Positions 50,141 through 60,470 of a DNA stretch of 64,000 nucleotides are shown here, in pieces. The notes under the pieces are model-generated. The model saw only the letters and a list, made by a program, of their open reading frames with translations. It made no database searches and had not been told where the DNA came from. Position numbers and translations under genes: made by a program. This DNA comes from Globodera rostochiensis (Eukaryota; Nematoda; Chromadorea; Rhabditida; Heteroderidae): positions 2,885,101 through 2,949,100 of the forward strand of contig JAEVLN010000003.1 in assembly GCA_018350325.1 (NCBI GenBank). Reading direction: 5' to 3'. Positions within the stretch are counted from its first letter, which is position 1. Every line of letters starts with the position of its first letter.

Positions 50141-51583
50141 TTAGTTTAAGAAGCCCATAATAATGCCTTTAAGCGCATCTTTGGCCTTCGGCTTATTCGC
50201 CTCTTTCCACGCCTTAATTTTATCCGCGTGATTTTGCTTCCATTTCGCCAATTCCACGCGATACGTCGCAAAATTGGCTTGCACTTGGTCAACATACGGC
50301 TACAAAATGATGGAAGGGATTAACGCCCATTGCCAAGAAAATTGAAAATAATTTTTAGCCCCCCCCCCTCCTCTCCTTCCAAAATGCTTAAAGTCTTTAA
50401 GCCGACAATCATTTTTAAACTGTATTTTTCAGTGATTTTTAATCAACCCAATACAAGGGCGGGACCAGGAATTTTTTTCGGGGGGGGGGGGATTCAAAAG
50501 TCGATTCTTAAAGGGTGTATTTTGGTCCAAAAATTACAAAATTTTGAAAAACAAAAGGGTTCCCCCGTTGGTTTTTTTTTCTCTCAAAAAAATTTTCGGG
50601 GGAGGGGGGACGGGCCCCACAGGCCCCCCTGGCTCCGCCCATGACCCAATATTAGAAAGGCCCAAAAAAGTTCAATTTTATAATTTTTGAGTGTGAAAGA
50701 AAACAAAAAAAATGGCACCTGCTTTTCGGCCTCCGTCATCTGTTGCCATTGTCGGCCCGTCTCGGCGAAAAATTTCTTCCATTCGTCACTCGTTTTGATT
50801 GGTTCCGTTTGCTTCTCAAAGCGTTCTTTCTTGAAAACCCAAAACGATGTCAACGGTAGCTTTGGACGATTTGTTTCCGCATAAAACTAAAACATTCAAA
50901 TGGTGTTAAATGAATATACGAAAATTGTTTGAAATATTTAGCATTCAAAAAAATGCGATAAAACCTCGTTCAGCTTCATTCTCATTTTTCGACTTTTGTT
51001 CCTTTTTTCTCGATGTTTATCCCACAAATCTTTCTTCTCTTCATTTGTGAGCTTTTCAAAATTGTTCCTCAACTCGTCGCCGATCTTTTTGGCACGTTCA
51101 AAGTAATTCTAAATTTTGTAGTATTTTTTGTCTCAATTTACTTGATGACACTACCTGCTTTTCGTCCTCACTCAAACTCTTCCAATTTGTCGAAACAATT
51201 TTCACCATTTCAGTGCCTCCTCCACTTTGTCCCGTCCGTTGATCCTTGGTAAAAAGTGCAAAAGGTTTTGGCGCGTTGTAGCCTGCTGGAAGCCGAGAGT
51301 GAATCTGCTTGGGAGCAGGCGACTGATCAAGACTTGTCGAGAAATTTGTTATGCTAAATAGAAAAAGCCTGACCACAAATTGGCACCATTTTCCACTTCC
51401 AACCAAAAATCTTTAAATTTTTAACCAAACCCTATCCGTACTATTCCATTTTTATTTGTTAGATTTACAGTTAGTTAAGCCCAAAACCAAGCAATAACAA
51501 AAACAATCAACTTACTCAGTAAGCGCAAGGAAGCGGGCTTCAGCGCCGATCAAAAGTCGACCAAACTTTTGGCAGAGAGCCAT
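50141..51583 (-). CDS. Mitochondrial HMG-box protein, TFAM/HMG-5 type, copy 2
   Basis: Inverted paralogue of 26919-28128. Exons in transcription order: 51583-51516, 51353-51155, 51108-50965, 50886-50719 and 50299-50141. All phases agree, giving 245 residues. The presequence is almost identical (MALCQKFGRLLIGAEARFLAL). HMG box 1 has KPFALFTKDQRTGQ and NWKSLSEDEKQ; box 2 has FYAETNRPKLPLTSFWVFKK and QWQQMTEAEKQ. The C-terminus ends GIIMGFLN. Differences are mostly substitutions, with a net six-base gain in exon 2, six-base loss in exon 3 and twelve-base gain in exon 5, so the frame is kept and both copies look functional. Intron 4 carries a hAT-like element absent from copy 1. Confidence 0.92.
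50454..50643. mobile_element. hAT-like miniature element in TFAM copy 2 intron 4
   Basis: A 190-bp element from CAAGGGCGGGACCAGG to CCTGGCTCCGCCCATG, with the 8-bp duplication ACCCAATA at 50446-50453 and 50644-50651. The paralogous intron of copy 1 has the single uninterrupted site TATTGGGT at 27831-27838. Confidence 0.9.
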
Positions 51584-52373
51584 TTTTTGTTTTCACAACC
51601 TTTGGGCGTTTCGTCCAAATAAAAAAAAAAGAATGCTAAATAAAAATAATATTGCTTTTAAAAGCATATTTGATGGGATCATCGACGAGTGACAATTTCA
51701 ATATTTCTTACAAGAATAAACCCAAGTAAATAGATGGTCCAGTGGTTTGTCTTCTCGGTAATTCTTATGGTCAGTGTTCGGTTCGGACTTCGAACTAGGG
51801 TTGGACGGGACCGGGACTTTTGGGAAAAACCCGGACCAAAAAAACCGGGATCGGGACCAAGATTTTCAACCGGGACTTTTTAAGGGAGAATTTTTTTTTG
51901 TAATGTTCAATGGTAAAACATTATTCAAAAATATCTTCCTCATTGCATATCCTTTTTTTTTTTTGAGATTCTGCTTTACTAAATGTTTTGAACATTTATT
52001 AAGGAAATTGAAGGAAAGATTCAGGAAGATGTGATGAATTTATTTCAAAAGTTCTTGGTTTGCTCGCATTTTAATTAAAAAATATTTAAAAACTATTAAA
52101 ACATTTTTATTATTGATGGAAGATTATGTGAGAGTATAGGAAAATGATAAATTAGTGTTGCACTCAAGCGGATTCAAACCCGACACACAACATTAGACTT
52201 GTCGGAAGAAAACCCACTAAGACACCAAACCGCTTGGTGGGGCTTTTGTTATCGTTTTTCCTTAATTTTCAAAATTTTAAACCGGTCCAAAAACGGATTT
52301 AAATTCCCAATTTTTATTTTCTATCGACAAATTCGCAATTTTGAAAGCCTATATGAGTGATTTTGGTGCGCTA
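51584..52373. other. Intergenic region with GGGACC-type repeats and a tRNA-like relic
   Basis: 51790-51885 holds iterated GGGACCGGGACTTTT motifs, like those at 16.5-16.7 kb and 0.84 kb. On the minus strand, 52232-52154 contains a TCTTAGTGG A-box-like and GGTTTGAATCC B-box-like pair typical of tRNA-derived sequence. No gene. Confidence 0.5.
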
Positions 52374-52381
52374 ACATAATG

Positions 52382-53144
52382 GGTGGCACGACTTTTCGTC
52401 AATGGACTTTTCGTCAACGGACTCTTCGTCAACGACTTTTCGGCAATGGACTCTTCGTCAACGACTTTTCGTCATTAGACTATTTGTCAACGACATTTCG
52501 TCAATAAGAAAGAATTAAAAAAACAACAAATTTTAATTAAATTTAAGTCAACACAATTTTTCGGAATAGTTAAGTTTACTTGTCGCACAAAAAAAAATTT
52601 TAAAAGGGTTTTAAGCAATTCTGAGAAGTACTCGGGGGTTATCGAGGTTGCTGATCACGAATATGACAACAGATTATCACATGAATCAGCTGATTATCAT
52701 TTCAACATTATGATTTTTTGAAAAAAATTTTAAAAATGCAAGAAAGGCCTCAAAATCATTCAAAAACATCATATTACAAGAAAACAGCAAGTAATGATCG
52801 AATTGAGCTTTTCGGATGATTTTTAGCGTGTTTTTGAAGGCTAAAATTGATTTCTGAAAAATTTTTGAAATTTCAAAAAACCTTTGAATTCGGGTCCGGA
52901 GTTCGAAATTGGTCGAAATGGAGGTCAGAATCGGCTTCTTCGCCGCGAATAACCCTAGACTTGAAAATTTGGTGTTAGCTTAAATTTAATTAAAATTTGT
53001 TGTTTTTTTAATTCTTTCTTATTGACGAAATGTCGTTGACAAATAGTCTAATGACGAAAAGTCGTTGACGAAGAGTCCATTGCCGAAAAGTCGTTGACGA
53101 AGAGTCCGTTGACGAAAAGTCCATTGACGAAAAGTCATGGAACC
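52382..53144. mobile_element. Foldback transposon with 8-bp target duplication
   Basis: Arms of about 160 bp start GGTGGCACGACTTTTCGTCA and end as the inverse (TGACGAAAAGTCATGGAACC). They consist of direct repeats of (A/C)CTTTTCGTCAA(C/T)GGA. The exact 8-bp duplication ACATAATG is at 52374-52381 and 53145-53152. The loop of about 440 bp includes GAATTCGGGTCCGGAGTTCG, arm sequence of the Merlin-like family. There is no coding capacity. The 8-bp duplication would fit hAT-type mobilisation. Confidence 0.87.
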
Positions 53145-53152
53145 ACATAATG

Positions 53153-54780
53153 TAAAGCCATGAAATATCAACTCAGACAAAAATGACGAAATGTCAAAAA
53201 AAAACATTTTTTTTTTCTAAATCGATAAAAAATTTTTATTAGGGGTATACAAGGGTGTAGAATCCCAATTTGACCCCCATTTCGAACCCGGACCCGAATT
53301 AAAACAATTTTTTTCAAATTCAAAAATTTTAAGAAATTAATTTTGGGGCTCAAAAGCAATGAAGAAGCATGAATTCGGGTCCGGGATTTAGAATTGGGCA
53401 AAATGGAGGTCAGATTCGGATTCTACGCCAGAAATTCCCTAGAAAAACTATTTTATTTTTCGAAAAAATGTTTGAATCCGGGTTCGGGGTTCGAAATTGG
53501 TCGAAATGGGGGTCAGATTGGGTGTAATATGTAGGGTATTGGTAAATTTTTTGGTCGAACTCGAGCTTTTTGTTCTATTATGCTGTTCGGCATTCGGAAT
53601 TTCGATATTCGAAAATCAACGGAAAAGTGGAAAACGGAAAAATTTTCATGTGAACTAAAAAATTATTTGTTTTTTAAATAATTTATTTTAATAATATTGT
53701 TTGAAATATTCACAGTATTCATTTTAAAAATTTTGTGAAAGTTGCATTTTTTGCTTCAGCGACATTCTTAAGACTAAAGCTTTTACGGACGTGTCCGGTA
53801 ATTCCGACAGTAAGTAATTTCGACAGTGGTCATTTTCGACAATGAACTATTTTTTTTTATTTTACCGTTTTTCACCACTTCCGACAGCTCGAGAATTTTG
53901 CATAAATGGGGTTTTCCTTATCTGGTATTTGACCAGCAATGTGAAGAATAAGGTTCCGAGCATAGTCATTTGCCTTTTTGCCCGAGTGAAATGGCACGAA
54001 TTTTGCTTTCCTACCAATCCTTTGAATACTGCTTTGAGAACGAATCCCGAATTACCTAGCACCTTTACGGAGGGGGGGGGGGGGAATTTTGAATTTTTGA
54101 GCTATTTTGATAAGAAACTTTGTATAAAATTTCGCCAAAATCAAACCGTTTATCATTTAAATTTCCCGTTAAAAACTTCTCGTCCGACGTCAAGATTTAA
54201 AAGTGTGCTTTGTTAAGAAATTCGCACTAAATTTTTGAAAATTGGACCTAAAAAATTGACAGACTTGTTTACCCAACATCCCATTCTTAGGGGTGCACTT
54301 TCTCTATTCATATTTGGCAAATGCCGCACCCGCGTGCCAAAATATTAAATCGCCTCGCCCTTTGGCTTACCTATTTGTGTTCTTTCTTCTGTTTCAACAA
54401 ATAAATATAAACATTTTATTCCAAACTCCAACAACAACAATAATAATGCATCTTGATTGTTGTGTGCGTTACCCCCCGGCACAACTCCATTTTATTAAAA
54501 TTTGTCTGATTTGACTTTTAGTTGTCAATTTACAATCTGCTCGTTAAGAAATTTAATCGAGACAAAGTTTTGAAATTTTGCGCAAAACAACGAAATCCAA
54601 GGGTAAATACGTCGCCGGTCTTGGGTAAAACAAAATTTGCCTTAAAATTGTTTTTGGTGAATTTTTTTTGCCGTCCTTGAATTTCGCCAAATTTTGCTTT
54701 TATGTCCTTGAAAATCAACATGTCTGTCCTTGGGCATTGTCTTTACCCGATCTCGAACCTGGTGAATAAGATTTGCAATT
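53153..54780. other. Intergenic region with Merlin-family fragments
   Basis: 53230-53450 is a second foldback fragment with CGAACCCGGACCCGAATT facing GAATTCGGGTCCGGGATT. The rest is AT-rich with no supported gene. Confidence 0.5.
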
Positions 54781-55158
54781 TTGACCGAATACGAGAAACT
54801 GGAAGAGAAAATTGGCTGGTCAAATGAGGACCAGCAGAAGCTCGTTTCCATTGATCAGTTTTTGTTGATGCAAAGTGATCAGAAAGCATTGCTTCAACGA
54901 CTTAATGCACTTGAGCAAAACCAAACGGTGAATTCTGATTAGGCTTAAAGGGTCGGCTAATGTCAATGCCAATGCCGTGTTAAAGTTCACACAACTTTTT
55001 AAGCAATTCAATGAACGTGGACGGCAACTGAACAACTTTTTGGAGCAGTTTGTTGAAAAAAAGAACAAAAAGTTTGAGGAACAAAAGGAAATGGACAAAA
55101 GAATGCTTCAGAAGCAAATGGACGAATTAGGGAACAGTCGAAAAAAGAGTTTGAAAAG
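54781..55158 (+). pseudogene. Coiled-coil gene copy lacking its start codon
   Basis: Exon-like piece 54781-54927 reads [20 protein letters not shown] and onward. 54951-55158 reads a coiled coil ([20 protein letters not shown] ... [19 protein letters not shown]). Compared with the copy at 60312, the bases containing the ATG are deleted between two short direct repeats (AATTTTG/AATTTG), and the two pieces do not join in phase. The family function is unknown. Confidence 0.55.
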
Positions 55159-55445
55159 GTGGGAAATATGGACAAATATGCCAATTTAAGATCGGAATTC
55201 TTAATTAAATAATTAAAGGGAACGAGTCAAATGAAGGGCGAACTGATTTGTGAGTGCAAAGATGTTGGAGGAGTATCAGAAACAACAGCAAGTGGAAATT
55301 GGTGTCAAACTCCAACACTGCTCTTTCAGATCATTTACAATAAGTCCGGCCGTCGCGGAAGACGCTCACTTTCAGCATTTCATATTATTTGATTGGATCC
55401 AGTTCTGAGCATTTAACTGATTTATTGGAAATAAACTCCTTATAA

Positions 55446-55590
55446 TTCCGATCGAGATTTCGATCGAGAATCTCGAAAAATCGCGAAAAAAAATTAAACA
55501 ATCGAGATTTGTTCGAGATCACAAACAAAATCTCGTCGAGATTTACCGAGATTTTTTGAGCGAGAATCTCGATCGGTCCGATCTCTAATT
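55446..55590. repeat. TCTCGA-rich island
   Basis: Iterated CGATCGAGATTTCGATCGAG and GAATCTCG motifs, ending GATCGGTCCGATCTCTAA. The receptor gene's stop codon lies within its last bases. Confidence 0.8.
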
Positions 55591-57631
55591 TAATGGTTGT
55601 GTTGCAAATACGAAAATCAAATGTGTTTTTGGAGCTCCTGGTGGATAGATATCTTTGCAGAACTCACAGTTGGGAGAAGTTCCGTTCGTCAGGTTTGTTA
55701 CCGGTCGAACTACAGTAACCCCGCCGATGTGGCCTATACGGTGACGCTGGAACAGTTTCACGAACATCAGACGGCAATCCGCGCGTATGGTTTTATTGAA
55801 CGCCAAATAAATGACCGGAGGAAATCCTTGGGGGATAAACAAAAATGATTAATTAAATAAAAACAAAAAACAATTGCCGATAATACCATGAATGTGTAAC
55901 CTAAAGAAGAAAAAAAAATCAAAGAAAATTTGTTAAAAATGTTTTTGACCACGCAAATTCGACAAGGGTAATCATCCACTGGTTGACATCGTTGTTTTGC
56001 ATGCAAACGTAAAGAGAGCCGGCAAAAGTGTTAAGCAGGGAGAGCAAAAACACTTGAGCAAAAATCTAAAAAAGCGATCAAAGTGATCACAACAGGGATA
56101 AGATTTTTAGACTCAAAAAATATCAAAATGAAGGCGTTTAAATAGGTCTCAAAAAGTGCCAAAATAGGCTCCAAACACCGGGTTCATAAGCAAAATAAAA
56201 TGATCATCCCTGGTGATCAAGTATCATCCCTGGTGATCAACGATAATCCCTTGGTGATTAACGATCATCCCTTGGTGATTAACGATCATCCCTGGTGATC
56301 AAGTATCATCCCTGGTGATCAACGATAATCCCTTGGTGATTAACGATCATCCCTGGTGATCAAGGATCATCCCTTGTGATCAAGGATCATCACTGGTGCT
56401 CAATGATCCTCCCTGGTGATCAAGGATCGATCAGAGTTTAAAGTGATCAAAATGACCCGAATTTGCACTGAGTCCATTTCGGAGAGGACAACGCCAAACT
56501 GTCGTCGGTCCTTTCGAACGTCGTAAAAAAGTTTGGCAGCAAATATCAGATAAATAAGCGGGCTCAGAAATGCAACGGCAATGTCATGCACTTTGTGCAG
56601 CCAATGTTCGTACTTTAATTTTTGGAATTTAATTAAATAAATTATTTTTAAATCTATTTCCAACTTTTAAACACTGAAACAATTTGTTCTGCTGATCACC
56701 TCGTGTTGATCATCACCAGTGCGATAGCCAATAAATGGGTAGAAGAACCAGCTAAAGTAAATGCTGCTGTACACGATGGGCTTCATGAACAAAGCCCAAA
56801 ACATGGCGTAAAGGGAGCAGCCGATGAGCCAAAATGATGTGCGGGGGCCGGAGAACAAAATGTGCGAGAAACGGGGGGAGACGAGGTCGAGACAGCGATT
56901 AAAAGGCAAAACCTTTTAGCAATTTTGGCATTTTACTAAAATCCACCATTAAGCGGTGTGACAAATTTACCAAATCAGCAGAACTTTCAGCAATCCAGAA
57001 AGCTTAAAAACAGAAATAGTAAAAGTGATTTCATAAATAGGGGGTTTTTCAACCTAACGCTGCCATTCCCATAAAATACATCATGGTCGGAAAGGAGCAG
57101 AAAACGGCACCGCGCAAATTGGCCCAACCGCTGAAGAAGCCGAGAATCCACAATATGGACAGATCAATGATGCCAATATAGAAGAGCAACTTGTAGCAGG
57201 AATTCTCCCGCATATGCTTCCAAAGCGAGTACATGCACGGCACATACAGAACCTTTAGTATTTGATCAGATTCAATGATTAGGCGCCACGATCAGTGGAT
57301 CATCTCTAGAGAACGGAATTTTGAAAAACCTGAGAGCGAGATTTTGAGATGGGCCGAGACCTGGACTCCCGAGATAAAAAATCTCGAAATTTCGAGAGTC
57401 CAGGTCTCGGAGTTTTCGACAAATTTCCGAGATTTGAGACCTGGACTCTCGGCCGGGATCTCGATCCCGCCGATCTCTAATCATCTCACATAATAAATGG
57501 CACATAACACGCAAACAGCGATTGACTCCGGCACAAACTGCCGACGCTCCAGTGGTTATCGAGTCAATGTCCAGCCCCGTGCAGTTGTACAGCCGTTCGT
57601 ACTCGGCATGACGGAAGAAGAACAACTCCAT
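55585..57631 (-). CDS. Srt-family 7TM chemoreceptor with a frameshift in exon 1
   Basis: Srt receptors are nematode-specific chemosensory GPCRs. Exons in transcription order: 57631-57490, 57252-57054, 57002-56971, 56912-56700, 56612-56457, 56065-55950, 55900-55887 (only 14 nt) and 55826-55585. Downstream phases all agree, giving about 370 residues if repaired. Family features: N-terminal FFFRHAEYERLYNCTGLDI, VLYVPCMYSLWKHMRENSCY, GAVFCSFPTMMY, NRCLDLV in TM3, SGPRTSFWL, IFAQVFLLSLLNTFAGSLYV, and the C-terminal WLHIHGFPPVIYLAFNKTIR in TM7. Between ATT-GAC-TCG-ATA and CCA-CTG-GAG there is one extra A (about 57556 on the plus strand), which shifts frame ahead of TM1. This is a pseudogene, an error, or an allele. 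Introns 1 and 5 hold repeats, and the 3' end runs into a repeat. Confidence 0.85.
56200..56435. repeat. Tandem repeat, about 20 bp, TCATCCCTGGTGATCAA(C/G)GA
   Basis: About eleven imperfect copies in intron 5 of the receptor gene. Confidence 0.88.
57300..57480. repeat. Palindromic TCTCGA-rich element in Srt intron 1
   Basis: Near-identical reverse complement of the element at 17474-17615, sharing GAGTCCAGGTCTCGGAGTTT and GACAAATTTCCGAGATTTGA. Confidence 0.85.
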
Positions 57632-58672
57632 CACCAAATTTATTGCTTTCAACAATAATATAAAAGATTAATTTTCTAATCCGTTGTCATTTGTATGATT
57701 ATTGTATTTTTGTTGGATTAGTTTTGTAGCTTTTTGCCTGTTTAATTTAATTGCTGAAGCAGAAGAGTGACGCAAATGTAACGGAAGGTAATTATTTTTA
57801 ATGGGTAAATATAATCTCAACAATATCAACGATTTTATAATTTTAAATTTTTCTTAACTTTCAGTCTATAAATATGTAATTTTATTTAAAACGGTTACTC
57901 TCTCATTTTATTTGGAAATTGCCGCTAAATTTAAGTTAAAGTCTTGTGATTTGGCTTATGTGTTCCATTGGTTAATAAGATTTGCAATTTTGTAGAAATT
58001 AGCATGCCAAATTTGACCGAATACGAGAAATGGCTGGTTAAATGAGGACCAGCAAAAGCTCGTTTTTTTCGGTGCCGATATGGGCAGCCGAGGAAATAAT
58101 TTTTAGAAAAATTATATTTTTGTTAAGAAATTGAACCAAATCTCACAAAAACCTTTGTTATTTTTTAGCAACATCATGCCAAATATTCAATATTAAATTT
58201 TTATCCATTTTTCCAAAAAACCACAAAATCGGCAAAAGCCCACAAAGCCCCTGAAAATCACAAAATGCTGCTAAAGGAGCAAACATCGAACCCTTGGTAA
58301 AATAGGTTCGAGCCTATTTTAGGCTCGAAAACCCAAAATTTGATTTTTGAAATTTTTGCTGACTAGCAAAATGTAATTAAATGATAATTATGATAAATAA
58401 AAAAGTTTGATCAACTTTTGGCTGATGGATGTCGAACTAAAACCCAAAATTTAACGGATGAAATTGCAACAACAAAAAAACACCGGGCAATTGCCCAACC
58501 ATGATCACGTCATCCGTTCTCAAATTCCAAGCACCTTCTTCTGGCTTCTGCGTGCCCTTGGCCTTGCACGCCGCTTAACATCGGGCCGCGGCCGGCGCTG
58601 CGGGGGTGTCGAATTCTGAACCTGTTAAATCTATTGGCTGGCAACCCCCATCCATCGGCCTGAACAAGGCCG
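57632..58672. other. Intergenic region with a relic of the LTEYEK coiled-coil family
   Basis: About 57975-58072 repeats the 5' part of the family seen at 60312 (GATTTGCAATTTTGTAGAAA, then ATGCCAAATTTGACC) with an internal deletion and a frameshift. 58590-58664 is a repeat (GCTGCGGGGGTGTCGAATTC) that recurs at 59.46-59.54 kb. No intact gene. Confidence 0.55.
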
Positions 58673-59277
58673 GGTTCTTTTCGGTTATGTGTCAACAAAA
58701 AAAAAAAATTTATTTAGACAACACAAATGTGTTTCTAGGGGTATTTCGGGGTCGTAGAATCCGAATCCGACCTCCATTTCAGCTTAATTCGAACCCCGGA
58801 CCCGAATTCGAACATTTTTATAAAATTTATTTTTTTTTCACATTTTTTTAAATTTGCTTTTAATTTGTATTGTGCAGAATAGAATATCAGTTTGGTGGCA
58901 TAAATTTAACGATGTTTTGCAAAATCTCGTCAAATACATCAACATGCCGACGCTTGCAGTCGTGTCGCCATAGGAACTCGCAGAAGTAGCTGTCCAACAT
59001 CTATCGATGTGTTCCACTTTTCTCCTTATTTCGGCGTTTTGCCGCACGCCACAATCGCTCGATTGTTTGAGTATGTGCGCCGGTTTGTGGGTCAACAAAG
59101 TTGAGCCTATGGTTTACACGCAAAAATTTTATAAAAATGTTCGAATTCGGGTCCGGGGTTCGAATTAAGCTGAAATGGAGGTCGGATTCGGATTCTACGA
59201 CCCCGAAATACCCCTAGAAACACATTTGTGTTGTCTAAATAAATTTTTTTTTTATTGACACATAACCGAAAAGAACC
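58673..59277. mobile_element. Merlin-type (IS1016/IS1595-like) DNA transposon remnant with long inverted repeats and 8-bp target duplication
   Basis: 605 bp bounded by GGTTCTTTTCGGTTATGTGT and its inverse. Arms are about 155 bp. The exact 8-bp duplication CAAGGCCG is at 58665-58672 and 59278-59285. The interior encodes a C-terminal transposase fragment on the minus strand. TIR-internal sequence (GAACCCCGGACCCGAATTCG) is shared with several foldback fragments in the window. Confidence 0.87.
58888..59106 (-). pseudogene. Transposase C-terminal fragment, DDE IS1595/ISXO2-like (Merlin)
   Basis: The minus strand reads [32 protein letters not shown], then a TAG, then SYFCEFLWRHDC and FDEILQNIVKFMPP to TGA. 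The HTQTIE...W and FL.R pattern matches the ISXO2-like/IS1595 transposase end, including the third catalytic Glu. One internal stop and loss of the N-terminal half make it inactive. Confidence 0.75.
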
Positions 59278-59285
59278 CAAGGCCG

Positions 59286-60311
59286 ATGACAGACCGCTAC
59301 CTAAGCGGGAGGCCTGTCAACCCATCCATCAAGTTTGTATAAGGCCAATAGCCTTCAACAAGGCTGATGGCGACCAGCATCCAACCGGTAGAATAAAATG
59401 CACCCACCTTCACTTGCAGTTTGCCAGCCGTCGTCCTCCTCTGCATCGTGAGGCGCGACCAGCGCTGCGGGAGTGTCGAATTCGAAACCTGTTAAATCTA
59501 TTCGCTGTCAACCCCCCATCCATAGGCCTGAACAAGACCGCTGGCAGACTACTACCAAAGCGGTGGGCCTGCTAATCGTGCTCAGCACTCAACCGGCAGA
59601 GTAAAATGCACCCACCTTCACTTGCTGACACCAATTCTGCCCGCGCTGTTGGCACTTGTCGGCCTCCCCCGGCAGGCAATTGCCCACCGTCTCCTCGCAA
59701 GCGCTGGTTGGACCGTTGCCTTGGCCGCTGTACCCGCGTATGAAACCTCACGGGAGACAAGCGGCCGCCCCCAGCCAGGCCACAGGGCGCCGCTGCGGCT
59801 CCAAATCCAATCTGTTTTGTACAAGACCATTATTACTTACTCATTGGCGAAAGTCTTGACCGACCCGAATTTGTAGCACCTATTTTTCCTCACAAAGATG
59901 CGTCCAATAGATAATGTTATATTAAAACATATTCCAATAAAAATATTCTTGTACGATTTAAAATGTGAGATTATTGGATGCACAGAATCCATGACCAGCC
60001 GGACGAAACTGTTTCGTTTTATGTTTTCGTTAGTTACACTGAAGTTGCGGTAAATTTGAGAAAAAAAATCCCTTAGGGCTTGAAATTTTGAGGGATGTAG
60101 CCCACACAATTTTTGGGTACTCGATGTTTTGTAAAATCTCATCGACATTTCTACGATTTTAGTGGAAAAACGAAAAAAAAATTACAAGAAATTGTTCGAA
60201 ACAAACAAATAGTCGTGCATTGCCTCAAGTGCTGTGGAAAAAAACTGATCCGACGGCGTTGGCTTATGTGTTCCATTCGTTAATAAGATTTGCAATTTTG
60301 TAGAAATTAGC
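59286..60311. other. Repeat-rich intergenic region
   Basis: Contains a second copy of the GCTGCGGGAGTGTCGAATTC repeat, in which the Merlin element inserted, and related direct repeats (AAAATGCACCCACCTTCACT twice). A minus-strand open frame at 60148-59837 is continuous but unrecognised. Confidence 0.5.
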
Positions 60312-60470
60312 ATGTCAAATTTGACCGAATACGAGAAATTGGAAGAGAAAATTGGCTGGTTAAATGAGGACCAGCAGAAGCTCGTTTCCATTGATCAGTT
60401 TTTGTTGATGCAAAGTGATCAGAAAGCATTGATTCAAAAACTTAATGCACTTGCAAACGGTGAATTCTGA
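60312..60470 (+). CDS. Short ORF of the LTEYEK family, 52 codons
   Basis: Starts at ATG with [20 protein letters not shown] and ends at TGA. The preceding TTTTGTAG may be a splice or trans-splice acceptor. It is nearly identical to the first piece of the pseudogene at 54781, which continues into a coiled-coil part absent here, so this copy is probably truncated. Another fragment (GGACCAGCAGAAGCTCG) is at 60.67-60.72 kb. Function unknown. Confidence 0.4.
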   Translation: MSNLTEYEKLEEKIGWLNEDQQKLVSIDQFLLMQSDQKALIQKLNALANGEF

